Assembly: GCA_964450495.1 (NCBI GenBank)
Contig: CAYVFU010000012.1
Location: 5,278-69,277 of the forward strand
DNA length: 64,000 nucleotides
Origin: CALFUK01 sp964450495
GTDB lineage: Bacteria; Bacteroidota; Bacteroidia; Chitinophagales; Saprospiraceae
Reading direction: 5' to 3'
Position 1 is the first letter of the stretch; each line of letters begins with the position of its first letter. This document shows, one piece after another, positions 34,859 through 44,441 of this stretch. The notes under the pieces are model-generated. The model worked only from the letters and a program-made list of their open reading frames with translations. It was not told the origin of the DNA and searched no databases. A program made the position numbers and the translations under genes.

Positions 34859-37465
34859 ATGCCTAAAAACCTACTTATTGTTGAGTCACCTTCCAAAGCA
34901 AAAACCATTGAAAAATACCTAGGGGAAGACTTTAAAGTAAAGTCTAGCTATGGCCATATCCGTGATTTATCTAAAGGTAAAAAGGGAGTAAACATCGAAG
35001 ACAACTTCAATCCAGTCTACGAAGTACCACCAGAAAAAGAAAAGGTAGTTAAAGAATTAAAAGCAGCTGCAAAATCTGCAACTGAGATATGGTTAGCAAC
35101 GGATGAAGATCGAGAAGGAGAAGCTATATCGTGGCACTTATGTGAGGTTTTGGGTTTGGATGAAGACACCACAAAACGAATTGTTTTTAGAGAAATCACC
35201 AAGCCTGCCATCCAAGAAGCAATAAAAAACCCAAGACTTGTAGATAAAAATCTTGTTAATGCACAACAAGCCAGACGTATTCTAGATAGACTAGTTGGTT
35301 TTGAATTGAGTGAAATATTATGGCGCAAGGTTAAAAATAAATTATCAGCTGGCAGAGTACAATCTGTTGCTGTAAAACTGGTTGTTGAAAGAGAAAGAGA
35401 AGTTAGAAAATTTAAACCAACACCATATTATAAGGTTACAGCGAATTTTATAGTAGAAGGTGAAAATGGTAGAAAGGTTACCCTCAAATCTGAACTCGAT
35501 AAGCGACTTGCTAATCAAGAAGATGCAGAAACATTTTTAAACGATTGTATTGGTGCTGAATATAAAATAGATGACATTCAAGTAAAACCAACACAACGTA
35601 AGCCTTCTGCACCATTTACGACCTCAACCCTCCAACAGGAAGCCAGTCGTAAATTGAGTTTTGGTGTACGACGTACCATGTCTGTTGCCCAAAAACTGTA
35701 TGAGAATGGTCACATCAGTTATATGAGAACAGATTCTAAAAGTCTTTCTCAAACAGCAACCAATGCTATTGCAGAGCAAATTGTAACTGACTTTGGCGAA
35801 CAATATTTGGAAACCAGAGCCTACAAATCTAAAGATGCCAATGCGCAAGAGGCGCATGAAGCAATACGACCCACGAATTTTAAAGTAAAAACAGTCACTG
35901 GCACTTCTGATATGCAGCGGTTGTACGATTTGATCTGGAAAAGAGCGATTGCCAGCCAAATGGCAAATGCAAAACTAGAAAAGACAACAGTGAAAATTGG
36001 TATTTCTTCAAGACCTGAAGACCAATTCAAAGCAACTGGAGAAGTACTCAAATTTGATGGATTCCTAAAGTTATATATGGAATCTACAGATGATAATAAT
36101 GAAGAAGAAGATTCATCGAAAACAATTCTGCCTCCAGTCAAGACGGGTCAGGTAATGGAACTTGATGTTATCAATGGTGTAGAAAGGTTTACAAGAGCTT
36201 CATCGCGATTTACAGAGGCAAGTTTAGTCAAAAAATTAGAGGAATTAGGTATTGGAAGACCGTCTACTTATGCGCCGACTGTTTCGAAAATAATGGAAGT
36301 AGGAAGAGGATATGTTGTGAAAGAAAGTAGAGAAGGCGTAGAAAGAAAATATAACTTTTTCACACTGAAAGACGATGTTGTAACAAAGAAAGAAGAAACC
36401 GAAATCACAGGTTCCACTTCGAATCGACTCTACCCTACTGATATAGGTATGGTCGTCACAGATTTTCTTGATCAGTATTTTGACGACATCATGGATTATA
36501 ATTTCACTGCCGAAATGGAAGCGGAATTTGATCAAATCGCCATGGGTTCTGCAAAATGGAAAGATATGCTTAACGGTTTTTATCATCCATTTCACGAAAG
36601 TGTAGAAGAAACCCTAGAAAAGGCAGAAAGAGCCAAAGGTAGAAGAGATTTGGGTGTTTGTCCTGAAACCGGGCATACTGTTTTGGTACAGATGACAAGG
36701 TATGGCCCAGTTGCACAGATTGGATCCAGAGAAGAAGTCAAAGAAGACGAAAAACCTCGTTTTGCAAGTCTGAAGCCGGGACAATCTATGGAAGATCTTA
36801 CCTACGAAGAAGCAATGGATTTGTTCCAATTACCAAAAACACTGGGTCAGCACGAGGATGTAGATGTCATTGTTGCAAGAGGAAGATTTGGTCCATACAT
36901 CAAATACTTTCACGATAATAAAGACATGTTTGTATCTCTTCCAAGAGGAGAAGACCCATTAGGTGTCAGTTTAGAAAGAGGGATAGAACTCATCGAGGAA
37001 AAGAAAAAAGCGGACGCACCAGTTCATGAATATGAGAATTTGCCAGTAACCAAAGGAAAAGGTCGTTTTGGTCCTTTCTTAAAGTGGAATGACTTTTTTA
37101 TCAATGTGCCGAAACGATATGACTTTGAAAATCTCACAATAGCTGAAATGAACGAACTCATTGAAGCTAAAAAAGTCAAAGAAGCTAATCGCTATATACA
37201 AAACTGGCCAGAAGACAAAGTATCGATTCAAAATGCCAGATGGGGTCCGATCATTAAGTTTAAAAAGAAGAATGTCAAATTACCTAAAAGAGATGGTGAG
37301 AAGATACCTGCAGAAGAACTGAAGGATTGGTCCTTAGATCAAGTGAAAGAGATCATTCTAGCTGAAATTCCTAATGCTTTTGGGAAACCGAAGAAAGCAA
37401 AAGCCAAACCTAAGGCAAAAGCGAAGACTAAGCCAAAAGCCAAAGCAGCTGTAAAAAAGAAATAG
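34859..37465 (+). CDS. topA: DNA topoisomerase I (type IA)
   Basis: A protein of 868 residues. N-terminal Toprim domain: LLIVESPSKAKTIEKYLG, then ATDEDREGEAISWHL with the acidic triad. The catalytic Tyr is residue 288 in GHISYMRTDSKSL. The archetypal type IA core follows (IRPTNF, ASLVKKLEELGIGRPSTYAP). The C-terminal third consists of small repeats such as RGRFGPYIKYFHDN, KGRFGPFLKWNDFF and NARWGPIIKFKKKN, which replace zinc ribbons in Bacteroidota TopA. The tail is a Lys/Ala/Pro-rich string (KPKAKAKTKPKAKAAVKKK) that probably binds DNA. The enzyme relaxes negative supercoils by single-strand passage. Confidence 0.97.
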   Translation: MPKNLLIVESPSKAKTIEKYLGEDFKVKSSYGHIRDLSKGKKGVNIEDNFNPVYEVPPEKEKVVKELKAAAKSATEIWLATDEDREGEAISWHLCEVLGLDEDTTKRIVFREITKPAIQEAIKNPRLVDKNLVNAQQARRILDRLVGFELSEILWRKVKNKLSAGRVQSVAVKLVVEREREVRKFKPTPYYKVTANFIVEGENGRKVTLKSELDKRLANQEDAETFLNDCIGAEYKIDDIQVKPTQRKPSAPFTTSTLQQEASRKLSFGVRRTMSVAQKLYENGHISYMRTDSKSLSQTATNAIAEQIVTDFGEQYLETRAYKSKDANAQEAHEAIRPTNFKVKTVTGTSDMQRLYDLIWKRAIASQMANAKLEKTTVKIGISSRPEDQFKATGEVLKFDGFLKLYMESTDDNNEEEDSSKTILPPVKTGQVMELDVINGVERFTRASSRFTEASLVKKLEELGIGRPSTYAPTVSKIMEVGRGYVVKESREGVERKYNFFTLKDDVVTKKEETEITGSTSNRLYPTDIGMVVTDFLDQYFDDIMDYNFTAEMEAEFDQIAMGSAKWKDMLNGFYHPFHESVEETLEKAERAKGRRDLGVCPETGHTVLVQMTRYGPVAQIGSREEVKEDEKPRFASLKPGQSMEDLTYEEAMDLFQLPKTLGQHEDVDVIVARGRFGPYIKYFHDNKDMFVSLPRGEDPLGVSLERGIELIEEKKKADAPVHEYENLPVTKGKGRFGPFLKWNDFFINVPKRYDFENLTIAEMNELIEAKKVKEANRYIQNWPEDKVSIQNARWGPIIKFKKKNVKLPKRDGEKIPAEELKDWSLDQVKEIILAEIPNAFGKPKKAKAKPKAKAKTKPKAKAAVKKK

Positions 37466-37595
37466 TCTATAGAAATTTTCCAGTAATTCGACGATTTTTT
37501 GTCTATACACCAAATCTCATTAACTTTTATTTCGTTAATGCATTATACATTTGTGTATAACTGTAATTCTATTCAGAAATCAAATAAAAAAGACA

Positions 37596-38717
37596 ATGAA
37601 AATTAAGAGCTTAATTTTTGGCGTTGCTTTACTGATTGTGGGTTTTGTAGTTGGTACTTCGTGGAAAGATAGTCCATCAACACAACCGATAGCTGACACC
37701 AAAACAGATGAAACTTACATAGACAATCGACATGAAACACCTACGCTAATAACAGATGTCGAAGCAGCAACGATCAAGTTATTTGAGGAAGTATCGCCTT
37801 CAGTTGTATTCATTACCACATCAAAACTGAAGCAAGATTACTGGACTAGAAATGTATTTGAAGTAAAGTCAGGATCTGGATCTGGATTTATCTGGGATAA
37901 GGAAGGACACATCGTCACCAACTATCATGTCTTAGAAGGATCTAATAGCTTCAAAGTGGCTTTATCAGACCAAAGAGTGTATGATGCGGAATATGTAGGT
38001 GGAGAACCAAGTAAAGATTTAGCAGTATTAAAGATCAAAGGTAAAGGTCAAGAGCTAAAGCCCATTAAGATTGGAAGTTATGACGAATTGAAAGTTGGCC
38101 AATCTGTGTATGCCATAGGGAATCCATTTGGACTTGATCATACGCTCACTACAGGTATTATTAGTGCTCTGGGTCGAGAGATTAAGTCAATTAGCGGTCG
38201 TCCGATCCAAGATGTCATACAGACAGATGCTGCTATAAATCCAGGAAATTCAGGAGGGCCTTTATTAGATTCAAGTCATAGACTAATTGGAGTCAATACG
38301 ATGATCTATAGTCCATCAGGCGCATCTGCAGGCATAGGCTTTTCTATCCCCGTTGATGTTGTCAGTTGGGTAGTACCAGATATTATAACTTACGGTAAGG
38401 TAAACAGAGCTACACTAGGTGTAGAGCTCATCACACAGCAGCGTGCAAATGCTTGGGAACTTGAAGGAGCGATGTTAAAGATTGTAAAACAGAATAGTGG
38501 AGCATACAATGCTGGCCTTCAAGGGTTTAGAATGAATACAAACGGGTACTACGACCCAGGAGATGTAATCGTAAAAGTCAACGGAGAGCCAATCAAAACA
38601 AATAATGATCTATTCTTAGTGTTAGAGAAATACAATCCGGGTGATAAGATTGAAGTAGAATATATTAGAGACACAGAAAAGAAAAATACTATAGTAAAGC
38701 TAGGATCTAGTCTATAG
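37596..38717 (+). CDS. Trypsin-like serine protease, DegP/HtrA (S1C) family
   Basis: ATG at 37596 (MKIKSLIFGVALLIVGFVVG); the frame is open 15 codons further upstream. The protein of 373 residues has an N-terminal membrane anchor or signal and then an S1C protease domain. The triad is His 111 (TNYHVLEGS), Asp 141 (KDLAVLKI) and Ser 219 (NPGNSGGPLLD). A single PDZ domain occupies about residues 275-373 (NTNGYYDPGDVIVKVNGEP). HtrA proteins degrade or refold damaged envelope proteins. One PDZ domain and a membrane anchor make it DegS-like in layout rather than DegP with two PDZ domains. It is a single gene between topA and the histidine kinase. Confidence 0.93.
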   Translation: MKIKSLIFGVALLIVGFVVGTSWKDSPSTQPIADTKTDETYIDNRHETPTLITDVEAATIKLFEEVSPSVVFITTSKLKQDYWTRNVFEVKSGSGSGFIWDKEGHIVTNYHVLEGSNSFKVALSDQRVYDAEYVGGEPSKDLAVLKIKGKGQELKPIKIGSYDELKVGQSVYAIGNPFGLDHTLTTGIISALGREIKSISGRPIQDVIQTDAAINPGNSGGPLLDSSHRLIGVNTMIYSPSGASAGIGFSIPVDVVSWVVPDIITYGKVNRATLGVELITQQRANAWELEGAMLKIVKQNSGAYNAGLQGFRMNTNGYYDPGDVIVKVNGEPIKTNNDLFLVLEKYNPGDKIEVEYIRDTEKKNTIVKLGSSL

Positions 38718-38921
38718 AACATATTTGTCTATCCTTTTTAACAGTTTTTCAAAAACTTATCCAACATATAAACGTTAAACTTTTGCATATATAGAATTAA
38801 CAATTGTATATTAAGTGATACAAATTCAAATTTATCAAAAGTAGGTCTTATATTAGAGACTGATCTTCTTTTAACATCTTATCTGCAAGTTTTTAACTAA
38901 TATTTTTACTAAAGTTAAGCG

Positions 38922-41900
38922 GTGTCAAAAGGTGTTCTCTTAAACAATTCTATTGTAGAAAAGTGTGCAAAGAATATTGCAGCTTACAAGCAATTCATCG
39001 ATATTGCCTATGATCCCGTATGTCTGTTTCACAAGCCATCCTTAACATGTTTGTACTACAATACGAAGTTCAAACGTGCTTTCAATCCAAAGGACACATC
39101 TACACTTCCAGACTTACTCCAGAAAAACGCTGATTCTAAATATGAACTTAAACCCCTATTAGAAGACCGTCTATCAAAACAACGTATCGAACGAGATTTT
39201 CGAACTACAATCCCTTGTGATGATACTCAAGAATTTGAATTAACATTATCTGAGTCAGCTGATGCTCAATGTATGCTATGCTCTATTAGACAAATATCAC
39301 TACACAAGAATTACACAGCCTCATTTGAAAATGATCACAATCAAATCATACTTTCATCCCTAAAAAATTATAAAAAAATAATTGACTCTTCACCTTTTGC
39401 CGTGTTGAAAACGGATATGGAGGGTATAATTACATTTAATTCTAGCTATTCCGAATATATACATGGTGAATGTAATAGTCCTTTAGTAGGAACACATTTA
39501 AACAAACACTTTAATCTCAACGGTTCAAATTTATTTGATAAACTAAAGAAAAAATTGATCTCTCAGAAAAAGGGAAATGGTCAGCTTGTTGCCCATGCGC
39601 TAAATATACATGGTAACCACAAAGAAGTGGAAATTCGATATACGCTCATCGATGATGAAAATTCTCAAGCAATACTTTTAAATTATTATGATATATCTGA
39701 ACAAGTTAGAATAAAATCAAATCTTCGACAATCAAATAAGAAAATTCAATCAATGCTAGACTTGTCTAGTATGCCCATTATTGAAATAGGCGAAACGGGG
39801 ATAATATTAAATTCGTCACCTAATATTAATCAGTTTTTTGGAATTGATGATCATGATATAACGGGTAATTCAATCTATTCTATTATAAAAACAGAAAACC
39901 ACGCTTCATTCACTGAATTCATACAATCAATTCTAATACCTGATAAAAGTAAACTTACACATACATTTAGGCTAGTTGATAAATCCGGCACAGAAAAGGT
40001 TATCCAGTTATCTGGTAATCTAATTGAAGACAACAATCAAAATAGGCATAGAATTATACTGATTTGTGAAAATATAACAGAACGGCTCAATTCAGAATTA
40101 GCTTTAATCGAAAAAGACAAGGCATTACACACACTTTTAGAAAATTCACCTTTTGGGATATACGCGATAGACCTGAATTACAATATCACATTTATTAATA
40201 AAAATGCAATTCAAAGCTTTAAACAAAATCAAAACATTGAAGTATCCATATTTGACAATTTAAAAGATAAGATAGATTCAGAAGAATTTATAGAGTGGGA
40301 CAAATTATTCAATCGAGTATTTAATGGGGAGAGTTTTTACTCTGTTGGTCAAATAGCTAATAATCCAAATAAAATAGTAAACAACCGATATGCGCCTTTG
40401 AAAGATGCTTTCGGAAACATTATAGGGTGTATTGAGGTGTCTCATGACATTACTTCAATTAAGTTAAAGGAATATGAATTACTAGAACGAGAGGCCTATC
40501 TCAACTCTATTTTAAATAGTGCGCCTAATGCTATATTGGTATTAGACCTTAACCACACTGTGACCGCAATAAACCCAGAAGCGGTGTCCTTCTTTAAGAA
40601 AGAGTATGCGACAGATTTACACAAGCACATCAAACTGGATTCCGTAATTGGAAGTGGAATCATGAGTCCATATACTGATGTTTTTAAGAGAGCATGCAAA
40701 GGTGAGGTTGTGAACTTCTTTGTTGTTCTTGACACTCTTGGGTCAAAGAAATACTACGATTGGACAGTAAGTCCTGTCAAAGATTATACAGAAACCATTA
40801 TCGGAGCAAAAATTTTAATTCAAGACAGATCAAAAAAAGTTGAAAGTGCTAAAGCTTTGATTGAAAGTGAATTAAAATACAAACAATTACTAGATGTAAT
40901 ACCTGGTGGGATTCTCATGACCAGGCCTAATGGTGCGTTCCTTTATGCTTCTCCTGCGGTCCACGATATGCTAGGTGTACCAAGACATTACTCTTTAGAA
41001 AATTATGGCTACAAGACCTTTGTTCCAAATGTAGAGTTTTTTCAAAAAAACTTACAGTCCAATATAATTAATGAAAATTATTCAGTAACAAATAGAATAG
41101 CTGCAACTAAAAGAGATGGGACACCTGTCTGGCTGGACACACAAAGCAAATTAGTCAAATACAATAAGGAAGACGTCATTTTATCTGTTCTCATTGACGT
41201 TACCAAGACTGTAGAAATAGAAAAGGAAAAAGAGTTAAACCAAAAACTGTATGAGATATTAGTGGAAAGCTCTCTCGATGGAACGGATGTAACTGAAATT
41301 AAAGGAACTAAAGAAAAACCAGAATACACGCTGTTGATTAGGAATGAAAGAATGAAAATGTTTTTTAATTCCAATAAAAACGCATGTATAGAATTAGAAC
41401 ATCTACTTTCTATCGTACCAGAATATCAGTCAAACGGAGAGCTGAGCAAAGATGTGTTAACAAATGATTGGAAAATATTTATTGAAAATAAAAAGTTTAC
41501 TGCTGAGCGCTTAATCTATAATACAAAGAAAGAATTAAGAAATGTATTCAGATCAGTCCAATTAATTGAATTCGATAATAGAACTTTCCTAGTACGGAGT
41601 TATAAAGATGTAACTGATCTCCGTAAAAAAGATATTGAAATTTCTTTAAGGGCATCGGAAATAGAAAAAAATAATAAAGTTTTACAAAATTACATTGAGT
41701 CAAATGTTAGCTTAGAAAGATTCGCATACGTCACAGCTCATGACTTAAAATCACCTATCAGAACAATCATAAGTTTTGCACAATTGCTTGAAAGAGGAAT
41801 TTGGCATGACCTTACTCCTAAAAATCAAACATTTCTCAGAATAATTATTGACAGTTCAAGAAACATGTTTTCTCTTGTGGAAGATGTCTTGTCTTACTCT

Positions 41901-42392
41901 CAAATTGGTACAGAAAAACTGACTACTCATAATTTTTATATTGATCAATTTTTGGAATTTCAAACCTCTCTATTACAAGAAGAAATTAATTCGCATAATG
42001 CCAGCATTACATATGATATAAACATAAATACTATTGAGTGTGATAAAATAAAGCTTGGACAATTACTTCAAAACCTAGTGAGAAATGGGATTAAATTTCA
42101 TAAAGAAAATGAGAAGCCCATAGTTAATATTTCAGTTGTAGATTGTGGAGACGAATGGAAATTTGGGGTCTCTGATAATGGCATCGGAATAAAAAAAGAA
42201 CACCAAGAAGATATATTTACCGTATTCAAACGCCTTCATACAAAAGGAGAGTTTAGAGGCAACGGCATTGGCTTAAGTACCTGTCAAAAAATAGTAGAGC
42301 TCTGGTCGGGCAAAATCTGGGTTGAATCTGAAGAAGGAGTTGGCTCTACTTTTTACTTTACAATTCCAAAAAAAGCTAAACGTATACTCTAA
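38922..42392 (+). CDS. Multi-PAS sensor histidine kinase, GTG start
   Basis: A protein of 1156 residues; the first start in frame is GTG at 38922 (MSKGVLLNNSIVEK). It has no membrane segment, so it is a cytoplasmic sensor. Successive PAS/PAC-like units are visible, with starts near residues 150, 275, 405, 530 and 655 (for example SPFAVLKTDMEGIITFNSSY, LENSPFGIYAIDLNYNITFI, LNSAPNAILVLDLNHTVTAI, LDVIPGGILMTRPNGAFLYA), plus less clear ones at the N-terminus and near 780. A coiled-coil linker leads to HisKA with His 940 in FAYVTAHDLKSPIRT. HATPase motifs follow: NLVRNGIKFH, DNGIGI and GNGIGLSTCQKIVE. No response regulator is adjacent, so it is an orphan kinase. It is convergent with the quinone reductase gene, the two stops being directly adjacent. 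Confidence 0.93.
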   Translation: MSKGVLLNNSIVEKCAKNIAAYKQFIDIAYDPVCLFHKPSLTCLYYNTKFKRAFNPKDTSTLPDLLQKNADSKYELKPLLEDRLSKQRIERDFRTTIPCDDTQEFELTLSESADAQCMLCSIRQISLHKNYTASFENDHNQIILSSLKNYKKIIDSSPFAVLKTDMEGIITFNSSYSEYIHGECNSPLVGTHLNKHFNLNGSNLFDKLKKKLISQKKGNGQLVAHALNIHGNHKEVEIRYTLIDDENSQAILLNYYDISEQVRIKSNLRQSNKKIQSMLDLSSMPIIEIGETGIILNSSPNINQFFGIDDHDITGNSIYSIIKTENHASFTEFIQSILIPDKSKLTHTFRLVDKSGTEKVIQLSGNLIEDNNQNRHRIILICENITERLNSELALIEKDKALHTLLENSPFGIYAIDLNYNITFINKNAIQSFKQNQNIEVSIFDNLKDKIDSEEFIEWDKLFNRVFNGESFYSVGQIANNPNKIVNNRYAPLKDAFGNIIGCIEVSHDITSIKLKEYELLEREAYLNSILNSAPNAILVLDLNHTVTAINPEAVSFFKKEYATDLHKHIKLDSVIGSGIMSPYTDVFKRACKGEVVNFFVVLDTLGSKKYYDWTVSPVKDYTETIIGAKILIQDRSKKVESAKALIESELKYKQLLDVIPGGILMTRPNGAFLYASPAVHDMLGVPRHYSLENYGYKTFVPNVEFFQKNLQSNIINENYSVTNRIAATKRDGTPVWLDTQSKLVKYNKEDVILSVLIDVTKTVEIEKEKELNQKLYEILVESSLDGTDVTEIKGTKEKPEYTLLIRNERMKMFFNSNKNACIELEHLLSIVPEYQSNGELSKDVLTNDWKIFIENKKFTAERLIYNTKKELRNVFRSVQLIEFDNRTFLVRSYKDVTDLRKKDIEISLRASEIEKNNKVLQNYIESNVSLERFAYVTAHDLKSPIRTIISFAQLLERGIWHDLTPKNQTFLRIIIDSSRNMFSLVEDVLSYSQIGTEKLTTHNFYIDQFLEFQTSLLQEEINSHNASITYDININTIECDKIKLGQLLQNLVRNGIKFHKENEKPIVNISVVDCGDEWKFGVSDNGIGIKKEHQEDIFTVFKRLHTKGEFRGNGIGLSTCQKIVELWSGKIWVESEEGVGSTFYFTIPKKAKRIL

Positions 42393-43367
42393 TTAGTCAA
42401 CTTTCAAAATTAATTTTCCCGCATTTTCATTTCGCTCCATCATTAAGTGTGCACTAACAATATCATTCCAATTGAAAACTTGATGTATCACAGGAGATAA
42501 TTTACCACCTTTAAAGGAAGGATAGACAGAGTCTATAAATGCCTTTGTCAATGCTACTTTATAACTTGATGATCTTGCTCTTAATGTAGAACCCATCACG
42601 CTCAACCTTTTCCAGACTATTTGTCCCACATTACTATTTTCCACTTTTAATCCACCTAGTGCAGCCAGCATCACCATCCGGCCATCGAGAGATAAGACAT
42701 CCAGATTATCAGAAAAATAACTACCAGCAATAAAGTCTAATATGACGTCAATCTTTATCCCCTGATTTGTAATCTCTTCTTTGAAGGAGTTGGTTTTGTA
42801 ATCAATAATTACATCAGCACCTAGTTTTGCACAAACATCATGTTTTCCTGCAGAAGCAGTAGTAACAACTTTTGCACCTAACAATTTTGCAAGTTGAATT
42901 GCTGCTGTACCTACACCACTTGCGCCAGCATGTACAAGTATTGTTTCTTCGGATTTCAATTTTGCTAACCAATGCAAAGATTGAAACGCTGTTAAGAATA
43001 CCTCAGGTATAGCCGCACCTTCTTCAAATGACATATTTTCTGAAATTGGTATAATCATATCTTCATGGACTTGTACGAATTCAGCATAACCGCCTCCATC
43101 AATTAAGGCACAAACACGATCTCCAATATTCCATTTGGTCACTGTAGAACCTATTTCTGTAATAATACCTGCCACTTCCAAGCCTAAAATTTCAGATGCA
43201 CCAGGTGGCGGTGGGTACATGCCCATTCGTTGCAAAGTATCTGCTCGATTAATGCCACATGCTTTTACCTTGACAAGTACTTCATTAGAGCCACACATTG
43301 GTTTTGGTACTTCTCCGATATATAAAACATCTGGTTTTCCAAAGTCAGATAATAAAACTGCTTTCAT
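42393..43367 (-). CDS. NAD(P)H:quinone oxidoreductase (zinc-less MDR/QOR family)
   Basis: ATG at 43367 (MKAVLLSDFGKPDVLYIGEV) gives 324 residues; the frame is open ten codons upstream but the family normally starts here. It is a medium-chain dehydrogenase/reductase with a GroES-like N-terminal domain (VKVKACGINRADTLQRMGMY, PPPGASEILGLEVAGIITEI) and a Rossmann domain with the nucleotide loop VHAGASGVGTAAIQLAKLLG. The Cys/His zinc ligands of alcohol dehydrogenases are absent, fitting the quinone-oxidoreductase (PIG3-like) branch that reduces quinones with NADPH. It is a single minus-strand gene. Confidence 0.92.
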   Translation of the reverse strand: MKAVLLSDFGKPDVLYIGEVPKPMCGSNEVLVKVKACGINRADTLQRMGMYPPPPGASEILGLEVAGIITEIGSTVTKWNIGDRVCALIDGGGYAEFVQVHEDMIIPISENMSFEEGAAIPEVFLTAFQSLHWLAKLKSEETILVHAGASGVGTAAIQLAKLLGAKVVTTASAGKHDVCAKLGADVIIDYKTNSFKEEITNQGIKIDVILDFIAGSYFSDNLDVLSLDGRMVMLAALGGLKVENSNVGQIVWKRLSVMGSTLRARSSSYKVALTKAFIDSVYPSFKGGKLSPVIHQVFNWNDIVSAHLMMERNENAGKLILKVD

Positions 43368-43454
43368 GTTGCTAAAGGTCATCTTTTGTATGAACAAAAC
43401 AATCGTCCGTGGAAAAATATTTGAGACATAACATTGAATTTGTACTTTTATAAT

Positions 43455-43811
43455 ATGATACGTATAGTCTGGTTCATATCGCTAGTATTGGCTTTGGGCT
43501 GTCACTCGCACAGCCATGAACCATCTGCAGAGCTCAAAAAAGCTTTTTCAATACAACAAGAAGCATTGTCAATACATCAAGATGTGGAGAAATTAATAAA
43601 ACAACATGGTGCAGAGTCCAAGTACGCTGATAAATTAAAATTATGGCATGAAAACATGGTCGAAATTGAAGGAATGGCACACGACCACAAAAATTGTTCT
43701 CATAATCATGCGCCATCAAATATAAGTGTGTCCGATAAAGAAATGATTGTGGTCCAACAAGAATGGAAAGACTCCATTATCGTTATTAAAAACCAATTAC
43801 AATCGCTCTAA
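43455..43811 (+). CDS. Small His-rich lipoprotein
   Basis: ATG at 43455 gives 118 residues; an upstream TTG in frame is unlikely. The lipoprotein signal IVWFISLVLALGC is followed at once by HSHSHEP, then two predicted helices and a second His cluster, MAHDHKNCSHNHAPSN, near residues 80-95. The paired HxH clusters suggest binding of a transition metal at the envelope, but no known transporter or chaperone is adjacent. The helical parts with periodic Leu/Ile and charged residues could form a coiled coil. I do not recognise a named family. Confidence 0.7.
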   Translation: MIRIVWFISLVLALGCHSHSHEPSAELKKAFSIQQEALSIHQDVEKLIKQHGAESKYADKLKLWHENMVEIEGMAHDHKNCSHNHAPSNISVSDKEMIVVQQEWKDSIIVIKNQLQSL

Positions 43812-43904
43812 ACATCATAAGTGTCTATTTTAACGGTCTTACACATTCAGTATCATTTAGCTTACATCTTCCCTTATTGCCCTTAATGTTTAAAATGTTT
43901 CACC

Positions 43905-44411
43905 ATGACTGCATTATTCATCTCAGGCTCTTCGTCTAAGTCATCTTCCAATTCTACCTTATTAGTGGCAGTTTCAAAATTAGATAACCACTTACAAGTT
44001 GAATTCGCCTCACCATTGACTACATTACCTCTCTACTCTGCAGACGATGATCACACTTCAGTTTCAGAGATAGTTGTTGCGTTTAGACAACAAATTAGAT
44101 CAGCAGATTGCGTTATTATTTCAACGCCAGAATACCTCCATAATATTCCAGCTGTACTTAAAAATAGTTTGGAATGGTTAAAAACAGGCGGAGAATTACA
44201 ACGAAAAAAAGTAATCCCCATATGCTATACACCCAAAGAACCTAGAGGAGAAAAAGCACTAGAATCCTTAGTCAATTCACTACTTGCCTTAGAAGCCAAT
44301 GTACTCTGTAAAATCAGATTATTTCATAAGGATATAAGATTTGACGAAACAGGAAAACTGTTACCATGTATAGGTAAAGATATTGTCACTGAAAGCATAG
44401 CGCTTCTATAA
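43905..44411 (+). CDS. NAD(P)H-dependent FMN reductase-like flavoprotein
   Basis: A protein of 168 residues with a flavodoxin-like fold of the NADPH-dependent FMN reductase family. MTALFISGSSSKSSSNSTLL provides the phosphate-binding loop, and CVIISTPEYLHNIPAVLKNS is the usual TPEYNxxxPxxLKN motif with His in place of a residue near the Asn. Such enzymes reduce FMN, quinones or azo compounds in the cytoplasm; the substrate is not predictable. It is close to, but not overlapping, the hexosaminidase gene (30 nt). Confidence 0.88.
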   Translation: MTALFISGSSSKSSSNSTLLVAVSKLDNHLQVEFASPLTTLPLYSADDDHTSVSEIVVAFRQQIRSADCVIISTPEYLHNIPAVLKNSLEWLKTGGELQRKKVIPICYTPKEPRGEKALESLVNSLLALEANVLCKIRLFHKDIRFDETGKLLPCIGKDIVTESIALL

Positions 44412-44441
44412 TAATAGGGTTTGTTTGACTATTTTTAGCTC

